Below, piece by piece: positions 1 to 9,183 of a stretch of DNA of 64,000 bases. Each line of letters begins with the position of its first letter. The stretch's first letter is position 1. A model generated the notes under the pieces. It was not told the origin of the DNA, made no database searches, and worked only from the letters and a program-made list of their open reading frames with translations. Source of the stretch: Prevotella lacticifex (GTDB lineage Bacteria; Bacteroidota; Bacteroidia; Bacteroidales; Bacteroidaceae); the NCBI RefSeq assembly GCF_019973375.1, contig NZ_BPTV01000002.1:228321-292320 (forward strand). Direction: 5' to 3'. The position numbers and the translations under genes are program-made.

Positions 1-1692
1 CAGCTCGTCGACGATGATGCTTACCGGCAGGTTGCCCTTGCTGTTGATACGGGTGACCAGACGGTTGAGGATGAGGGCATTGAGCGAGCCGATGACCTGC
101 TCCTTTTCCGGGTCGTTGGCGATGACAAGATAGCTGGGGTTGGACTTGTCGGAGATCTTCAGGTCGAAGTCGTCGCCGGTGAACACCCAGTAGGCCTCAG
201 GGGAAACAAGACGGGCGGCATTGACACGGAGCGTACCCACCATACCTTCCAACTGGTCATTGGCCTTGTTCTTATAGGCACTTTGGAACGGTGCCATGAG
301 AGACATGATCTTTGAATCTTGCATGAGGATGTCAAAAACTTCACTGTAACTGCGGCCTAAGAAGCTGAGCACATGGGGCATATCGGAGTACTCGCCAGTG
401 ATAGTGTCGGGCTCCACTTCGTTGCCGTCCTCGTCCTCGTACCAGCAGCGGTCGATGCGTATTTCCTGCTTGTTGCCGTTGAGATAGGAGAAGCCGTTCA
501 AGTCGACAAACATATCGTCACTGTCGGTGGAGACATTGTTGCTGTTGCAGTCGATGAAGTCCAATACCACGTTTCCATGCTCATCCAAAGCCTTATAGTC
601 TCTCCAACTGCGTATGACAAGACGGAGCTTCCGGTTATTCCAAAGCACATAGCGGTTCAGCTTTTTGCCGTCCTTATAGCCGGTGGGGTGGAAGTTGACA
701 AAGAAGTAGATGATGGCGGCAAGGAAGTTCTCAGCGGAGTTTTGGAAGAAGGCTTCTGAGCCGCCTTTCTTCTCACCACCGCCTTTGTTCAGAGAGGCAA
801 GCAGTGTGGCTGCCGTCTCGGAGGCTGCCGCAAGGTCAGGAATGCACTTCCGCTGGATGGGGTTCACACGATTGGAGTACTCCACATCGGTGAAGTTGAC
901 GATGCGGAAACCGCAGTTCTTGGGCAGCTTGCCCTGCTTACGGTTCTTGCAGTACTGATAGAAGAGGTTTCGTGCCAAAGCCGGGAACTTATAATCATAG
1001 ACCATCATGGCAACACCTTTGGCTGAGTGTTGCCGGATGAACGGGTCGATGATACCGAAGGACTTACCGGAGCCGGGCGTTCCCAAGACGATGGTGGCAC
1101 GGAAGGGGTTGATGATGTTGATCCATCCGTGGTTCAGACGCTTCTTATAGTAGTAGACCATAGGGATATTGACACTGTACTCGTTCTCTTCCTTGTTCCG
1201 GCTCTGCTCGAAGCTCTCGTTTTCGAAGTTCCATTTATCGTCGCCGATCTTCATGCCCAAATATTTGGCAATGGCATCGAAGCCCTGGTGAATGAGCATC
1301 GTGCCTGTGACGGAACAGAGGACATAGAGACAGCGGTTGAGGGAATAACCGGCGAATGAGCCGTTGAGTGGCATATCATAGAAGATGAAGCACATAACGA
1401 TCATCGATGCTCCGGCAAGGACGGGATAGAGCACCATCGTCTTGAGATTCCATTTCAGGCTCTTGCGTGCTCTCGTTCCGATGCAGGTAACGGTGATACA
1501 GATGAGTTCCATCACCTTGCAGGCAGCCACGGAGTCAAAGACCTTGAAGCGGTGGAAGAGCTCAAGGACAAAGGCGACCATTCGGTTGTCGGAGGTGATG
1601 GGCAGGTTCATCACAATCTCTATGATCAGTATCAGATAGATGCAAGAGCGGAACATACTGTACATCTGCTGTTGTTCACGGGTTTCTTCCAT
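1..1692 (-). CDS. Type IV coupling protein (VirD4/TraG-like), 3' end outside window
   Basis: Membrane-anchored ATPase that brings the relaxase-DNA complex to the conjugation channel. The reading frame is open for 564 codons from an ATG at 1692 and runs off the left edge, so the C-terminus is missing. Hydrophobic segments occupy roughly the first 130 residues. A Walker A motif, GTPGSGKS, lies near residue 200, followed by FGIIDPFIRQH, and the Walker B stretch VSIIVDEL is at the very edge (codons ending at base 1). It follows traN in the same direction, separated by 312 bp, and has its own Bacteroidetes-type promoter at 1752-1783, so it may be transcribed separately from the tra genes. Family assignment is firm from the two nucleotide-binding motifs and the context; the exact name (MobC or TraG) varies between Bacteroides elements. 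Confidence 0.9.
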   Translation of the reverse strand, partial: MEETREQQQMYSMFRSCIYLILIIEIVMNLPITSDNRMVAFVLELFHRFKVFDSVAACKVMELICITVTCIGTRARKSLKWNLKTMVLYPVLAGASMIVMCFIFYDMPLNGSFAGYSLNRCLYVLCSVTGTMLIHQGFDAIAKYLGMKIGDDKWNFENESFEQSRNKEENEYSVNIPMVYYYKKRLNHGWINIINPFRATIVLGTPGSGKSFGIIDPFIRQHSAKGVAMMVYDYKFPALARNLFYQYCKNRKQGKLPKNCGFRIVNFTDVEYSNRVNPIQRKCIPDLAAASETAATLLASLNKGGGEKKGGSEAFFQNSAENFLAAIIYFFVNFHPTGYKDGKKLNRYVLWNNRKLRLVIRSWRDYKALDEHGNVVLDFIDCNSNNVSTDSDDMFVDLNGFSYLNGNKQEIRIDRCWYEDEDGNEVEPDTITGEYSDMPHVLSFLGRSYSEVFDILMQDSKIMSLMAPFQSAYKNKANDQLEGMVGTLRVNAARLVSPEAYWVFTGDDFDLKISDKSNPSYLVIANDPEKEQVIGSLNALILNRLVTRINSKGNLPVSIIVDEL

Positions 1693-2004
1693 AGTGTTGG
1701 CCTACTAAGGTTTCTGTTATTATTATGCTACAATTATGAATTTTATTGACACAAAAGTTAAAGGTATCGAATGAGCTTACAAAACGGTCCCTTTTGGCTC
1801 GTGAAACGGCCTTTTTTGTCGGCTGAAAAAGGCCATTTTGCAATGCCGTCTGGCATGTTTTGCAAACTCATTGAATTACAATTACTTACAAAGCCACTCA
1901 TAATAATGTCTACGTTTGAACTATCTTTACAATCTTGTTATACCATTATATATAGGTATGCAGACATTCTCCCCTTTCGGGCAGGCTTGGAGAGGCAGAT
2001 TCCT
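1693..2004. other. Intergenic region with two hairpins between traN and the coupling protein gene
   Basis: No gene. Besides the promoter it holds two adjacent inverted repeats: GGCCTTTTT (1808-1816) with AAAAAGGCC (1826-1834), and ATGCC (1843-1847) with GGCAT (1852-1856), the latter flanked by TTTTGCA and GTTTTGCAAA. The first stem ends in a T run on both strands and could stop transcription arriving from traN. Similar TTTTGCAA-rich palindromic spacers are, from memory, common in Prevotella genomes. Confidence 0.55.
1752..1783 (-). promoter_or_regulatory. Bacteroidetes-type promoter of the coupling protein gene
   Basis: Read on the minus strand, a TTTG box (1783-1780) is followed after exactly 19 bp by TAACTTTTG (1760-1752), one base longer than the consensus TAnnTTTG. 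It lies about 60 bp before the start codon at 1692. Seen directly; activity is inferred. Confidence 0.6.
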
Positions 2005-2976
2005 TTAGTGTAGGTTTATCAGCAGATCCGGCGAGAAACTGTCGGCATTGAGGATGTCACGGTAGTTGATGTCGAGGTAGCTGACACGGCCGCTGATCTG
2101 GTCCTCAGTGATTTCAAGACGAAGTTTCTTCTCTTCGGGGAACGTGAGCTTCTTCAGTACGATGACATTGCGGTAGGACTTCGTGAAGTGGTCGGCATGG
2201 TTGACCATGTAGACGGGCGTGAGCTCGATGGTCTGTGAGTTCGTCGCCTTCAGCTCTTTCTTGTCCATCAGTTTCAGACGGATCTCGGCAATGTCATACT
2301 TGATGTTGCTCTTGTTCTCCAATGAGAAGTCGATGAAGAAGTAGTCGCCGACGGTGTAGATGTTGTTCACCTGCGCACGGATGCCATACTGTTTGCCATG
2401 CACACTGAAGCACTTACGGCGGCTCATGAAGATAGACCAGCAGAGACGCGACATATCACCCTGCGTCATGCTCACCTCCGGATTGGTGTAGTCGCGGATG
2501 TCCTCCTGTCCGACGGTATAGACGGAGTGGGCACGCTTCGGGGCTTTCGTGTAGTAGACGGTGAACTGGGCGATATGGCGCTCGCCGATGACCGTTACCG
2601 TTCCTGCGAGTTCATTGTCCATTAGCGTGGACTTGGGCTTCAGACGGACAATGTTGTCGGCGCACTGGTTGCCGACGAGCTTGTCAGTGGAGATGTCCAC
2701 GAGCTTGATGTTCTCAGGCATGATGAGATGGGTGGTAACCTGGTCATTGACGTAGATGACCGTCTTCTGAAGATTGCGCTCGAAGATACGTGCGTCATCC
2801 TCCGTGAGGCGGTGGATGTAGCGGATGCGGACAGTGTCGTTTTTCTCTTTTTTCTCTTTTTTCTCTTTCTTCTCACTGTTAGTGAGGCCGTCAGCTTTAA
2901 TGGTTGTAACGGTACTTTCTGCGTAGGTGGGCAGGATGGCGACAGCCATCAGTGCCATGATAATAATCTTTTTCAT
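2005..2976 (-). CDS. traN: Conjugative transposon protein TraN (VirB9-like outer-membrane component)
   Basis: Periplasmic/outer membrane part of the mating channel that partners TraM. The 323-residue product starts with a signal peptide (MKKIIIMALMAVAILPTYA) and a Lys/Glu-rich stretch (KKEKKEKKEK, residues about 36-46). The middle and C-terminal parts match the Bacteroides TraN (DUF4138) pattern, including the DMSRLCWSIFMSRR and GIRAQVNNIYTVGDYFFIDFS-type segments. Its ATG overlaps the stop of traM by four bases (2973-2976), which indicates translational coupling. It is the last gene of the co-directional tra run before a 312-bp gap. Confidence 0.88.
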   Translation of the reverse strand: MKKIIIMALMAVAILPTYAESTVTTIKADGLTNSEKKEKKEKKEKNDTVRIRYIHRLTEDDARIFERNLQKTVIYVNDQVTTHLIMPENIKLVDISTDKLVGNQCADNIVRLKPKSTLMDNELAGTVTVIGERHIAQFTVYYTKAPKRAHSVYTVGQEDIRDYTNPEVSMTQGDMSRLCWSIFMSRRKCFSVHGKQYGIRAQVNNIYTVGDYFFIDFSLENKSNIKYDIAEIRLKLMDKKELKATNSQTIELTPVYMVNHADHFTKSYRNVIVLKKLTFPEEKKLRLEITEDQISGRVSYLDINYRDILNADSFSPDLLINLH

Positions 2977-4193
2977 TCGTTCTGTGTGTTTATAAGGTAG
3001 ACAATGGTGTTGTACTTGATTTTGGCTTTGTTCTTGCGGATGTTCTTCGACACGGCAGAGCTGGCAGACTGGTACATGTTCTGCAGGGCTTGCAGAGCGA
3101 TAATCTCCGGGGACACGCCGCCGGTGCCGTTCACGTCGAACTGGATGTTCTGAGCGGCGATATTGGAGCCTGCGTCCTTCATCATCTCACGGAACGTGGA
3201 CTCGGGAACGTAGAAGCCCTCCATGCCGTCGTTGTCAAAGACGCTGAGATTGACCTTAATGAACTTGTTGCCGACGAGAATGCTGGTGATGTTGGCCATG
3301 ACACGCTGCTGTCCGAAGCCCGTGACGATGCCGTAGAGGTAGGAACCCTTTTTGAGGCGAATGCCCTTGACGGTTACATCATCGAGGAGCTTGAAACGAA
3401 GTCTTGTGCCCTCACGTGCCTTGGTGGTCTTGTCAATCATCGCCTTGATAAGCGGCTCGTCGATATTCTCGGTGCTGGCTACGGTATTGAATTTCTCGCT
3501 GTTGTCCTCCTTAACCTTCTCGACGACCTCGGTCTTCTCTTCCTTCTTGTTTGATTTCTTTCGGGAGTTTCCGGTGAGTGCTTCGATCATCGCTTGTTGC
3601 TGTCGTCTTTCCTCGGCTTCCTCTTCCTTGTCGCGCTGTTCCTGCTCGGCATAGTAGCGGCGCTGGCGGTCCATGCTGCGGTTCTGGATGCGCTCCAGCT
3701 CACGGGCATAGTCGTTGAGGTCGTCCTGTTGGGTGCGTCCGCTGCCATAGCTGCTGCCGTAACTGTTGCTGCTATAGCCGTTGATGCGGTTCATGTTGGC
3801 CTGCTGACGCTCGCGGAGGTCCTGCTCGGCTTTCATCTGACGGAGACGCTCGGCATTGATGGCATTGATATCTTGCCGCTCCTTGTCGTTGTAGCCGCTG
3901 CCGGTGGTGTCCTTCTGCTCATAGTCATCACCGATGCCATCGACGGCGGTAAAGGCTCCACCCTCGGCAAAGTGCTTGTTCATCGCCGTCATCTTGTTGT
4001 CCATGCCCTCAGCACGGGCGTCTGGGATGCTCATGTTGATGGAGTCGGTGACTACGTTCCCGGCAGTCTTGCCGTTGCCCTTGAAGGTCTCCATGCCGAA
4101 GTAGATGAGCCCCAACAGGGGCAGGAAGATGACCAGAGGGAAAATGTACTTGGGTTGTCTGAGGTTCAGACGCTTGAGTTTCTGTAAGTTCAT
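2973..4193 (-). CDS. traM: Conjugative transposon protein TraM (VirB10-like scaffold)
   Basis: Channel scaffold spanning the periplasm. The 406 residues show a short cytoplasmic N-terminus, one membrane segment at about residues 16-34 (YIFPLVIFLPLLGLIYFG), then a long charged Arg/Glu/Gln coiled region (about 95-235), and a conserved C-terminal domain from about residue 240 (GTRLRFKLLDDVTVKG, followed by FDVNGTGGVSPEIIALQALQ). This arrangement and the position between the TraL-position gene and traN fit Bacteroides TraM. It overlaps traN by four bases. Confidence 0.88.
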   Translation of the reverse strand: MNLQKLKRLNLRQPKYIFPLVIFLPLLGLIYFGMETFKGNGKTAGNVVTDSINMSIPDARAEGMDNKMTAMNKHFAEGGAFTAVDGIGDDYEQKDTTGSGYNDKERQDINAINAERLRQMKAEQDLRERQQANMNRINGYSSNSYGSSYGSGRTQQDDLNDYARELERIQNRSMDRQRRYYAEQEQRDKEEEAEERRQQQAMIEALTGNSRKKSNKKEEKTEVVEKVKEDNSEKFNTVASTENIDEPLIKAMIDKTTKAREGTRLRFKLLDDVTVKGIRLKKGSYLYGIVTGFGQQRVMANITSILVGNKFIKVNLSVFDNDGMEGFYVPESTFREMMKDAGSNIAAQNIQFDVNGTGGVSPEIIALQALQNMYQSASSAVSKNIRKNKAKIKYNTIVYLINTQNE

Positions 4194-4219
4194 ATCATAT
4201 GTTTTTTATTGTTTTGTGT

Positions 4220-4678
4220 TTATTGCTTATTGTCGAGGTACTTTACCACGAGTTCGAGCTGGCGGTACTTCACCATGATGTCCACGGAGTCCTTATGGCT
4301 CTTGACGGGCAGACGGACGAGGGAGTCGAGGTCGTGCTTGAGTTGCTGGCCTTTGTTGGTGAGTTCCACGGTCTGGTCCACCTGCATGGACTTCAGACGC
4401 TGGATGCGGCGGATGCCGTCGAAGGCGGGCTTCACGTCAGACAGACCGCTCATCATGTCGGACTCGTTGTAGGTGGAGGTAAGGGTGAGCCACGTGCCGA
4501 CAATCAGTGAGAGCATGAGCATACTGATGGTGATGACGGACACTCTCTTCTTGTGCTTGTCCGCCCATTGGTTGGCTTTGGCTATCTTGTCCTTGAGCTT
4601 GAACTTGTCGGTCAGTGACTTGATGCCTTCCGCTATCTTGGCGTCTTTCTTTGCTTTGGTGCGTTTAAAAATCTTCAT
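4220..4678 (-). CDS. Small inner-membrane transfer protein in the TraL position
   Basis: A 152-residue protein with a highly basic N-terminus (MKIFKRTKAKKDAK), one membrane segment at about residues 47-68 (VSVITISMLMLSLIVGTWL) and a charged, probably periplasmic, helical C-terminus. It sits between traK and traM, where Bacteroides elements carry traL, a small membrane protein. I do not see enough conserved sequence to be certain that it is a TraL orthologue, so the name is positional. It is separated from traM by 26 bp and follows traK by 68 bp, consistent with one operon. Confidence 0.7.
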   Translation of the reverse strand: MKIFKRTKAKKDAKIAEGIKSLTDKFKLKDKIAKANQWADKHKKRVSVITISMLMLSLIVGTWLTLTSTYNESDMMSGLSDVKPAFDGIRRIQRLKSMQVDQTVELTNKGQQLKHDLDSLVRLPVKSHKDSVDIMVKYRQLELVVKYLDNKQ

Positions 4679-4746
4679 GGTACAAAAAATTATTTTTTAT
4701 TTAATTGTACCGATCTACTCCCTTTTAGGTGGTGAGTATCTTCGGT

Positions 4747-5343
4747 TTAATAATCCAAATCTTTGTTCTCGAGTGTTCTCCAGTTGGTGATGAGCAGTCC
4801 GTGGGGATTGTTCTGTGTCCTTGGCACGTTCTCTATCTCGCCCACGGTGATGATGGAGCGCTTGAGGTCACGGCTGCGACGCTTGATGAGCTGTGTGCCG
4901 AAGTACTTGAACTTCTTGTCGTGCTCGTTGAACTGGATGGAGTCGCATTTGATGGTGCAGACGGCACTGCTCGATATGATATCAGAGTAGAAGCCGTTTT
5001 CTTCCATGGCCTGTTTCTGTTTCATTGCCGTACCGTCTGCCATGTAGAGCGCCTTGCCCAGAGTCCACTTGATGTAGTCGTCATCGGGCGGAAGGTTGAA
5101 GAAGTACTGGTGGAAGAGCTGGATATGTGCCTTGGCTTCCATCACGAAGTTGGCTTCCTGCAGACTGCGCTCGGCAAGGAATGGAATATCCCCATCGAGG
5201 ATGTATATCTGGCTGCGCTCCTCACTGACAAGCTTCGAGCTCTGATAGACAGTGAAGATGCAAATGGCAGTGCAAGCCGTCAATGTGAGGATGACGGTTG
5301 CAAGTGCCAGCTTGGTTTTCTGTTCTAAGGATTGTATCAACAT
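4747..5343 (-). CDS. traK: Conjugative transposon protein TraK (VirB8-like)
   Basis: Inner-membrane assembly factor of the mating channel. I use the ATG at 5343, giving 198 residues, because the product then begins MLIQSLEQKTKLALATVIL, the usual TraK beginning of a short amphipathic N-terminus and one membrane segment. The longer frame starting at 5406 would add 21 residues encoded by a low-complexity spacer repeat. The periplasmic part contains the recognisable run of ERSQIYILDGDIPFLAERS and the FNLPPDDDYIKWTLGKALY segment. It sits between traJ and the TraL-position gene. Confidence 0.88.
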   Translation of the reverse strand: MLIQSLEQKTKLALATVILTLTACTAICIFTVYQSSKLVSEERSQIYILDGDIPFLAERSLQEANFVMEAKAHIQLFHQYFFNLPPDDDYIKWTLGKALYMADGTAMKQKQAMEENGFYSDIISSSAVCTIKCDSIQFNEHDKKFKYFGTQLIKRRSRDLKRSIITVGEIENVPRTQNNPHGLLITNWRTLENKDLDY

Positions 5344-5505
5344 AACGCTTGTTTTAATTAGTAATGAGTAATTAGCAATGAGTAATTTAAGGTGAGTAAT
5401 TAGCAATGAGCAATCGAGTTACAGTATTGCCTTTAGAAAGGTTAGGAGCTGGAGCAGCCCGCTCAGCTGCAAACTGCTAACTGCTCATTGCTAATTGCTC
5501 ATTAA
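5344..5505. repeat. Short low-complexity repeats between traJ and traK
   Basis: The spacer holds several copies of AATTAGCAATGAG-like sequence (about 5360-5413) and an inverted group CTCATTGCTAATTGCTCAT (about 5483-5501). The two groups could pair with each other and close a stem of about 12 bp around 70 bp of spacer. Such AATTAGCAAT repeats are widespread low-complexity spacers in Bacteroidales; no promoter is evident. Confidence 0.6.
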
Positions 5506-6840
5506 TTAGTTATTGCTTTCCGCCCCTCCGGGTCTGTAGTTGGAGTCGGACTTGCCCACATTGTTTATACTGCGGGCGGAGTCGGCACCACGACTGTAGG
5601 ATGTTCCCAATCCAGTCTGAACCATGATGGTACGGGCAGTCTGGCTGAAGCCGCTGCCACCGTCACTGTGAGACTGCTGGGCGGCACCGATGATGGAGGC
5701 CGTTCCCGTTGCAGCGGCCGCACCTGCGGCTACTGTTGTGCTTGCAGCACCCATAGCATAGCTTGCGCCACCAAAGACAAGGGTCTGTGCCATACTGCCG
5801 GAAGCTGTTCCTGCGCTGGAGCTGATACCACCGGGGATGAGCCACGAGGCCACTTCGGGCACGAAGCGGAGGACATAAGCGCCCACGAGCATGCCCATAG
5901 CATACATACAGTTAGATCCGATGCCCTGCAACCCCAAGGCTCCTATCTGCTGCCATGAGTTCACTGTTCCTCTCAATAGGGTATCGTAGGCCTTGATGTC
6001 TTCCATGAGGTTGTACATCAGTATGAAATCGATGTAGTAGAGGCAGAAGTACACGACAAAGCCCCATAGGGAAAGCGACAGGTACTTGCCTATCCATTGG
6101 GCCCAGGCGTTGCTCCATGGCGGTACTATGCTAAGGGCAAACATGATCGGGGCAAAGGTGGCGAGGATGGTCATGAAGATACGCTGGGCAACGAGCATGC
6201 CGTAGTAGGACATCTGGAAGATGAGCTCGCCGACGAAGCGTATCACGTCGTTGATCCACTCGCTGACCTTGGTCTCGGCGGCAACAGCGGCACGCTGGGC
6301 GTAGTTGTTGATGGTGGTACCGAGGTTCTCCATGTTATAAATGAGCTTATCCCACCAGTGGGCATCCTCACCGATTTCCTGCACCTGCTTAGCGGTCTCG
6401 ATACTGTCCTGGACCTGACGGAGGCGTTTGAGGTAGTCGTCTTGCTTCTGGGCGACCTTAAGCTCCAGTGCCGCCACTTCCCGGTTCTTGCTCTGTGCCA
6501 TCTGACGGGTCACATCCTCCAGACCCTTGCCAGGCATCCTGAGTGACGTGCAGATATAGCTGCTGTAGGTGATACACAGGGATAGGCCGATGATACGGGC
6601 GAGTTTCATCACGTCCATGCCGCGGCGGCCGAGCATCATCATCCAGCACTCGTAGGAGCCCATGCAGAGGGCAAGCAACAGGCCGAGCATCTTGGCAAAG
6701 CTGATGGCACTGCCAAGGACGGCGGACTTGGGAAAGGTCTCCATGGCCGTCAGCAGTCGCATCAGACTGTCGTCGATGGCAGGGAGACCCATCGTCAGCA
6801 GCTGGTTGATGAACATTGAGGATAATTGTAAGTCTATCAT
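5506..6840 (-). CDS. traJ: Conjugative transposon protein TraJ (VirB6-like membrane protein)
   Basis: Polytopic inner-membrane core protein of the mating channel. The 444-residue product has hydrophobic segments near residues 35-65, 78-98, 200-240, 245-275 and 300-345, a charged cytoplasmic or periplasmic loop around 105-175, and an Ala/Gly/Ser-rich C-terminus (SSSAGTASGSMAQ and following). The SYECWMMMLGRRGMDVMKLARI stretch near residue 62 is typical of Bacteroides TraJ. It starts 61 bp downstream of the DUF5045-like gene and belongs to the same transcription direction. Confidence 0.87.
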   Translation of the reverse strand: MIDLQLSSMFINQLLTMGLPAIDDSLMRLLTAMETFPKSAVLGSAISFAKMLGLLLALCMGSYECWMMMLGRRGMDVMKLARIIGLSLCITYSSYICTSLRMPGKGLEDVTRQMAQSKNREVAALELKVAQKQDDYLKRLRQVQDSIETAKQVQEIGEDAHWWDKLIYNMENLGTTINNYAQRAAVAAETKVSEWINDVIRFVGELIFQMSYYGMLVAQRIFMTILATFAPIMFALSIVPPWSNAWAQWIGKYLSLSLWGFVVYFCLYYIDFILMYNLMEDIKAYDTLLRGTVNSWQQIGALGLQGIGSNCMYAMGMLVGAYVLRFVPEVASWLIPGGISSSAGTASGSMAQTLVFGGASYAMGAASTTVAAGAAAATGTASIIGAAQQSHSDGGSGFSQTARTIMVQTGLGTSYSRGADSARSINNVGKSDSNYRPGGAESNN

Positions 6841-6901
6841 AGTACTTTACTTGATTAATTCTGCATAATTCCTTGATTTTTACCTTTTTATTTTTTTTCT
6901 C

Positions 6902-7600
6902 TCAGTAGTATTGCTGTGCCATCCCGACAAGGTGTGCCACACGGGAGACAATCTGCTCCATCTGCTTCTTGTACTCTATGTAGGCTTCCTGACGTTTGGA
7001 GTTTTCAAGCTCATTGCCAATGCCTTGCTTGTGGGTGTAGGCGATGGACTGGCAGATCATGTCGTTCTGACGCTGGAGCTCGCTGACCTGTGGAGCCATC
7101 TTGCCCTTGCTCTTCGTAAGGCAGTAGGTGAGCCCCTCAGTGATGGATTTCTGCATACGTGTAAAGTCGTCCTTGAAGGAGTGATAGACAAGGTCGACGT
7201 TGCGGTCGGCGGCACGGAACACTTCCTCGTCGTGCATCTCCTTGACTTTTTCACGTTCTTCCTCGACTTTCTTGATTTTTTCCTTCTGCGTCTCCTCCTG
7301 CGCTACACGGCGGGGCATGACGGTCTTGACGTTGGACTTGTGCTCCTTGAAGCGGACACGGTAGCCGGACTTGAAGCCCGACCACTTCCAGTAGGTCTCG
7401 GCACCGGAGTATTTCTTGTGGAGGAAGTAGTAGTACCAGTCGGGGGCGAAGTCCCAGGGACCGGTCTCCATGCTCCGCCACTGTTTCTCCTTCTGTGAAT
7501 CGTGTACTTTCTTTTGCGCATAAGCGCTCCCGCTTCCCACAAAGAGGAAAGCGAGAGCTGTACACATTATAAAGATTATGGAAGAATGACTGTGTTTCAT
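6902..7600 (-). CDS. Secreted DUF5045-like conjugation-associated protein
   Basis: A 232-residue exported protein: a signal peptide of about 28 residues ends in SGSAYAQ. The segment GPWDFAPDWYYYFLHKKYSG (residues about 47-66) matches, from memory, the DUF5045 family found in Bacteroidetes conjugative elements. A Glu/Lys-rich coiled coil follows at about 100-125 and a helical C-terminus ends in MAQQYY. It lies between traJ and another secreted transfer protein, so it probably acts in the periplasm during channel or pilus assembly. No catalytic motif is visible. Confidence 0.75.
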   Translation of the reverse strand: MKHSHSSIIFIMCTALAFLFVGSGSAYAQKKVHDSQKEKQWRSMETGPWDFAPDWYYYFLHKKYSGAETYWKWSGFKSGYRVRFKEHKSNVKTVMPRRVAQEETQKEKIKKVEEEREKVKEMHDEEVFRAADRNVDLVYHSFKDDFTRMQKSITEGLTYCLTKSKGKMAPQVSELQRQNDMICQSIAYTHKQGIGNELENSKRQEAYIEYKKQMEQIVSRVAHLVGMAQQYY

Positions 7601-7669
7601 GGTATAGGATGTTTGATGGTTTGTTCGTTTGATATTGGGAATTGGAATCCTGTTCTTTTATGGGTTGGC

Positions 7670-8362
7670 TCAAGCCCCGTACCACTTGTCTATGACTTTT
7701 TTCGCTATCTCGTCCTTGACCTCGCTGTTGAGGATGTCCCAGATGTAGTCGTAGTGGAAGCCTCCCATGACTACAATACTGCACCAGAGGTTGGCCGAGT
7801 CGATGATGCCGAGCATATTGGAGATGTAGCCGTGGAGGGTGTTGATAAGCTCCAGTTTCTCGTCCATGCTGGCACGCATGAGGTTCAATCCGCTGGCGGT
7901 AAGGGTGGCGTACATGGTCTTGATGTTCTTGATCTCCCTCGCGCAGGCAAAGTTGGCCTCGGTATAGTACCATGCCACAGCCGGTTTCTTGAAGGTGTAC
8001 TTGACAGTGTTCTTCGTGAACTTGGTGTACTGGTCGATGAGACGGTAGAGGTCGGTGCCGGTGGAGGCGAGTGCCGCACCGAGGATAACGTAGCTGTAGG
8101 CGTTGTTGAGCTTGGAGTTCAATGTCATGCGCACGTCGTTGAACTTCGTCGCTCCCTTGGTGACGAGGCTCTGCTCACCATAGCTTACGGCCACCTTCTC
8201 CAGTGCCTTCTCCTCTTCTTTCTTGATGAGCATGTGCAGCGAGATCAAGGCCTCGATGGTAGGCTGGTCATTGGGGTAGTCGAAAGCATGGGCTTTCGAG
8301 GGGTAGAGGATGGCGACGGCCAGGATGCAGATTATAAAGGTATGGGACTTCATAGCTTTCAT
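7670..8362 (-). CDS. Secreted protein of the conjugation operon, function unknown
   Basis: A 230-residue protein with a signal peptide ending near YPSKAHA (residue 26) and an otherwise mostly helical sequence. There is a moderately hydrophobic stretch near residue 90 (YSYVILGAALASTGT) and no recognised motif. The ATG overlaps the stop of the upstream 274-residue gene (8359-8362), indicating coupled translation. Its place between VirB4 and TraJ is where Bacteroides elements carry exported TraH/TraI-type proteins, so a periplasmic role in transfer is likely but not shown. Confidence 0.7.
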   Translation of the reverse strand: MKAMKSHTFIICILAVAILYPSKAHAFDYPNDQPTIEALISLHMLIKKEEEKALEKVAVSYGEQSLVTKGATKFNDVRMTLNSKLNNAYSYVILGAALASTGTDLYRLIDQYTKFTKNTVKYTFKKPAVAWYYTEANFACAREIKNIKTMYATLTASGLNLMRASMDEKLELINTLHGYISNMLGIIDSANLWCSIVVMGGFHYDYIWDILNSEVKDEIAKKVIDKWYGA

Positions 8363-9183
8363 GTTCCAAGGTTATTCCAATCGTTGATAATGCCGTCCAC
8401 CATGTTGCTTGCCTGATAGACGGAGGCCCAGCTCTCAGGGTCGATGGCAAAGAACACCTCGCCCCAGGTGCCGAACTGGCACATCATCACCATCACGTCC
8501 ATCTTATACTTCATCTCCAACAGTCGGGAGTAGATCTTATTGGCCAGTGTCAGACGGGTGTAGCGGTCCATGAAGTTGTAGCCGTCGCCCTGACCCATGT
8601 TGTAGCGTCCGCCGCCGTTGGGTATCTTCTGGCGGATGATGGGATTGTCGGGCAATTTTATCTTGCCGTTGTTCACCACGTCGATGAAGTCATGGATAAG
8701 TCCTTCAGTCTCAATGACAATGTCGGCGAGCTCGTTCAGGCAGAGGACGTAGTTCTTCACGGGGTTCGAGGCGATGTACTTCGTCACCGTGGGCACGGAC
8801 GTGAGGATGTCGGCACTAAGAAGAAAAATTTCCTTGTAGTAGGCTGTCTCCTCGCCGAAGCCGCGGACATTGGTCATCGTCAGGTGGTAGAGTTCCTTGA
8901 TGCCTTCCATGGTGGCGGTGTACTGCAAGATCTTTTTCTGCTTGTCGGAGATGGTGTCCAGACGCTCGTTATGCTTGTCCTCGATGGCTTTCTGTGCGGC
9001 GGCGTTGGCGGAGACCTGCGCGATGGTCTTGGTATCTATGACAAGGCGCCATCCGGCAAAGGCATGACTTGCACTGAAGAGCAGAAAGGCTGCGGTCAGA
9101 GCACAGCATTTCTTGTATCTTCTGTCTGTCTTGTTCTTTTGCCTTTTGAACGTCTTGCTCGTTTTCAGTCTGATTTGTCCCAT
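8359..9183 (-). CDS. Secreted TraI/VirB5-like transfer protein
   Basis: A 274-residue protein with a long basic N-terminus before the signal peptide (CCALTAAFLLFSASHAFA, residues about 26-43) and a coiled helical body. In Bacteroides conjugation operons the gene after VirB4/TraG-type ATPases often encodes an exported TraI-like protein comparable to VirB5, a minor pilus component; size, export signal and position agree, but I do not see a diagnostic motif. It overlaps the 3' end of the VirB4 gene by 19 bp and the next gene by 4 bp, so all three are translationally linked. Confidence 0.65.
   Translation of the reverse strand: MGQIRLKTSKTFKRQKNKTDRRYKKCCALTAAFLLFSASHAFAGWRLVIDTKTIAQVSANAAAQKAIEDKHNERLDTISDKQKKILQYTATMEGIKELYHLTMTNVRGFGEETAYYKEIFLLSADILTSVPTVTKYIASNPVKNYVLCLNELADIVIETEGLIHDFIDVVNNGKIKLPDNPIIRQKIPNGGGRYNMGQGDGYNFMDRYTRLTLANKIYSRLLEMKYKMDVMVMMCQFGTWGEVFFAIDPESWASVYQASNMVDGIINDWNNLGT

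Noticed and set aside
3594..4187. Long open frame on the plus strand opposite traM
   Set aside because: It is the antisense of a GC-biased coding region; the Ala/Val/Leu-rich translation has no motif and traM explains the sequence.
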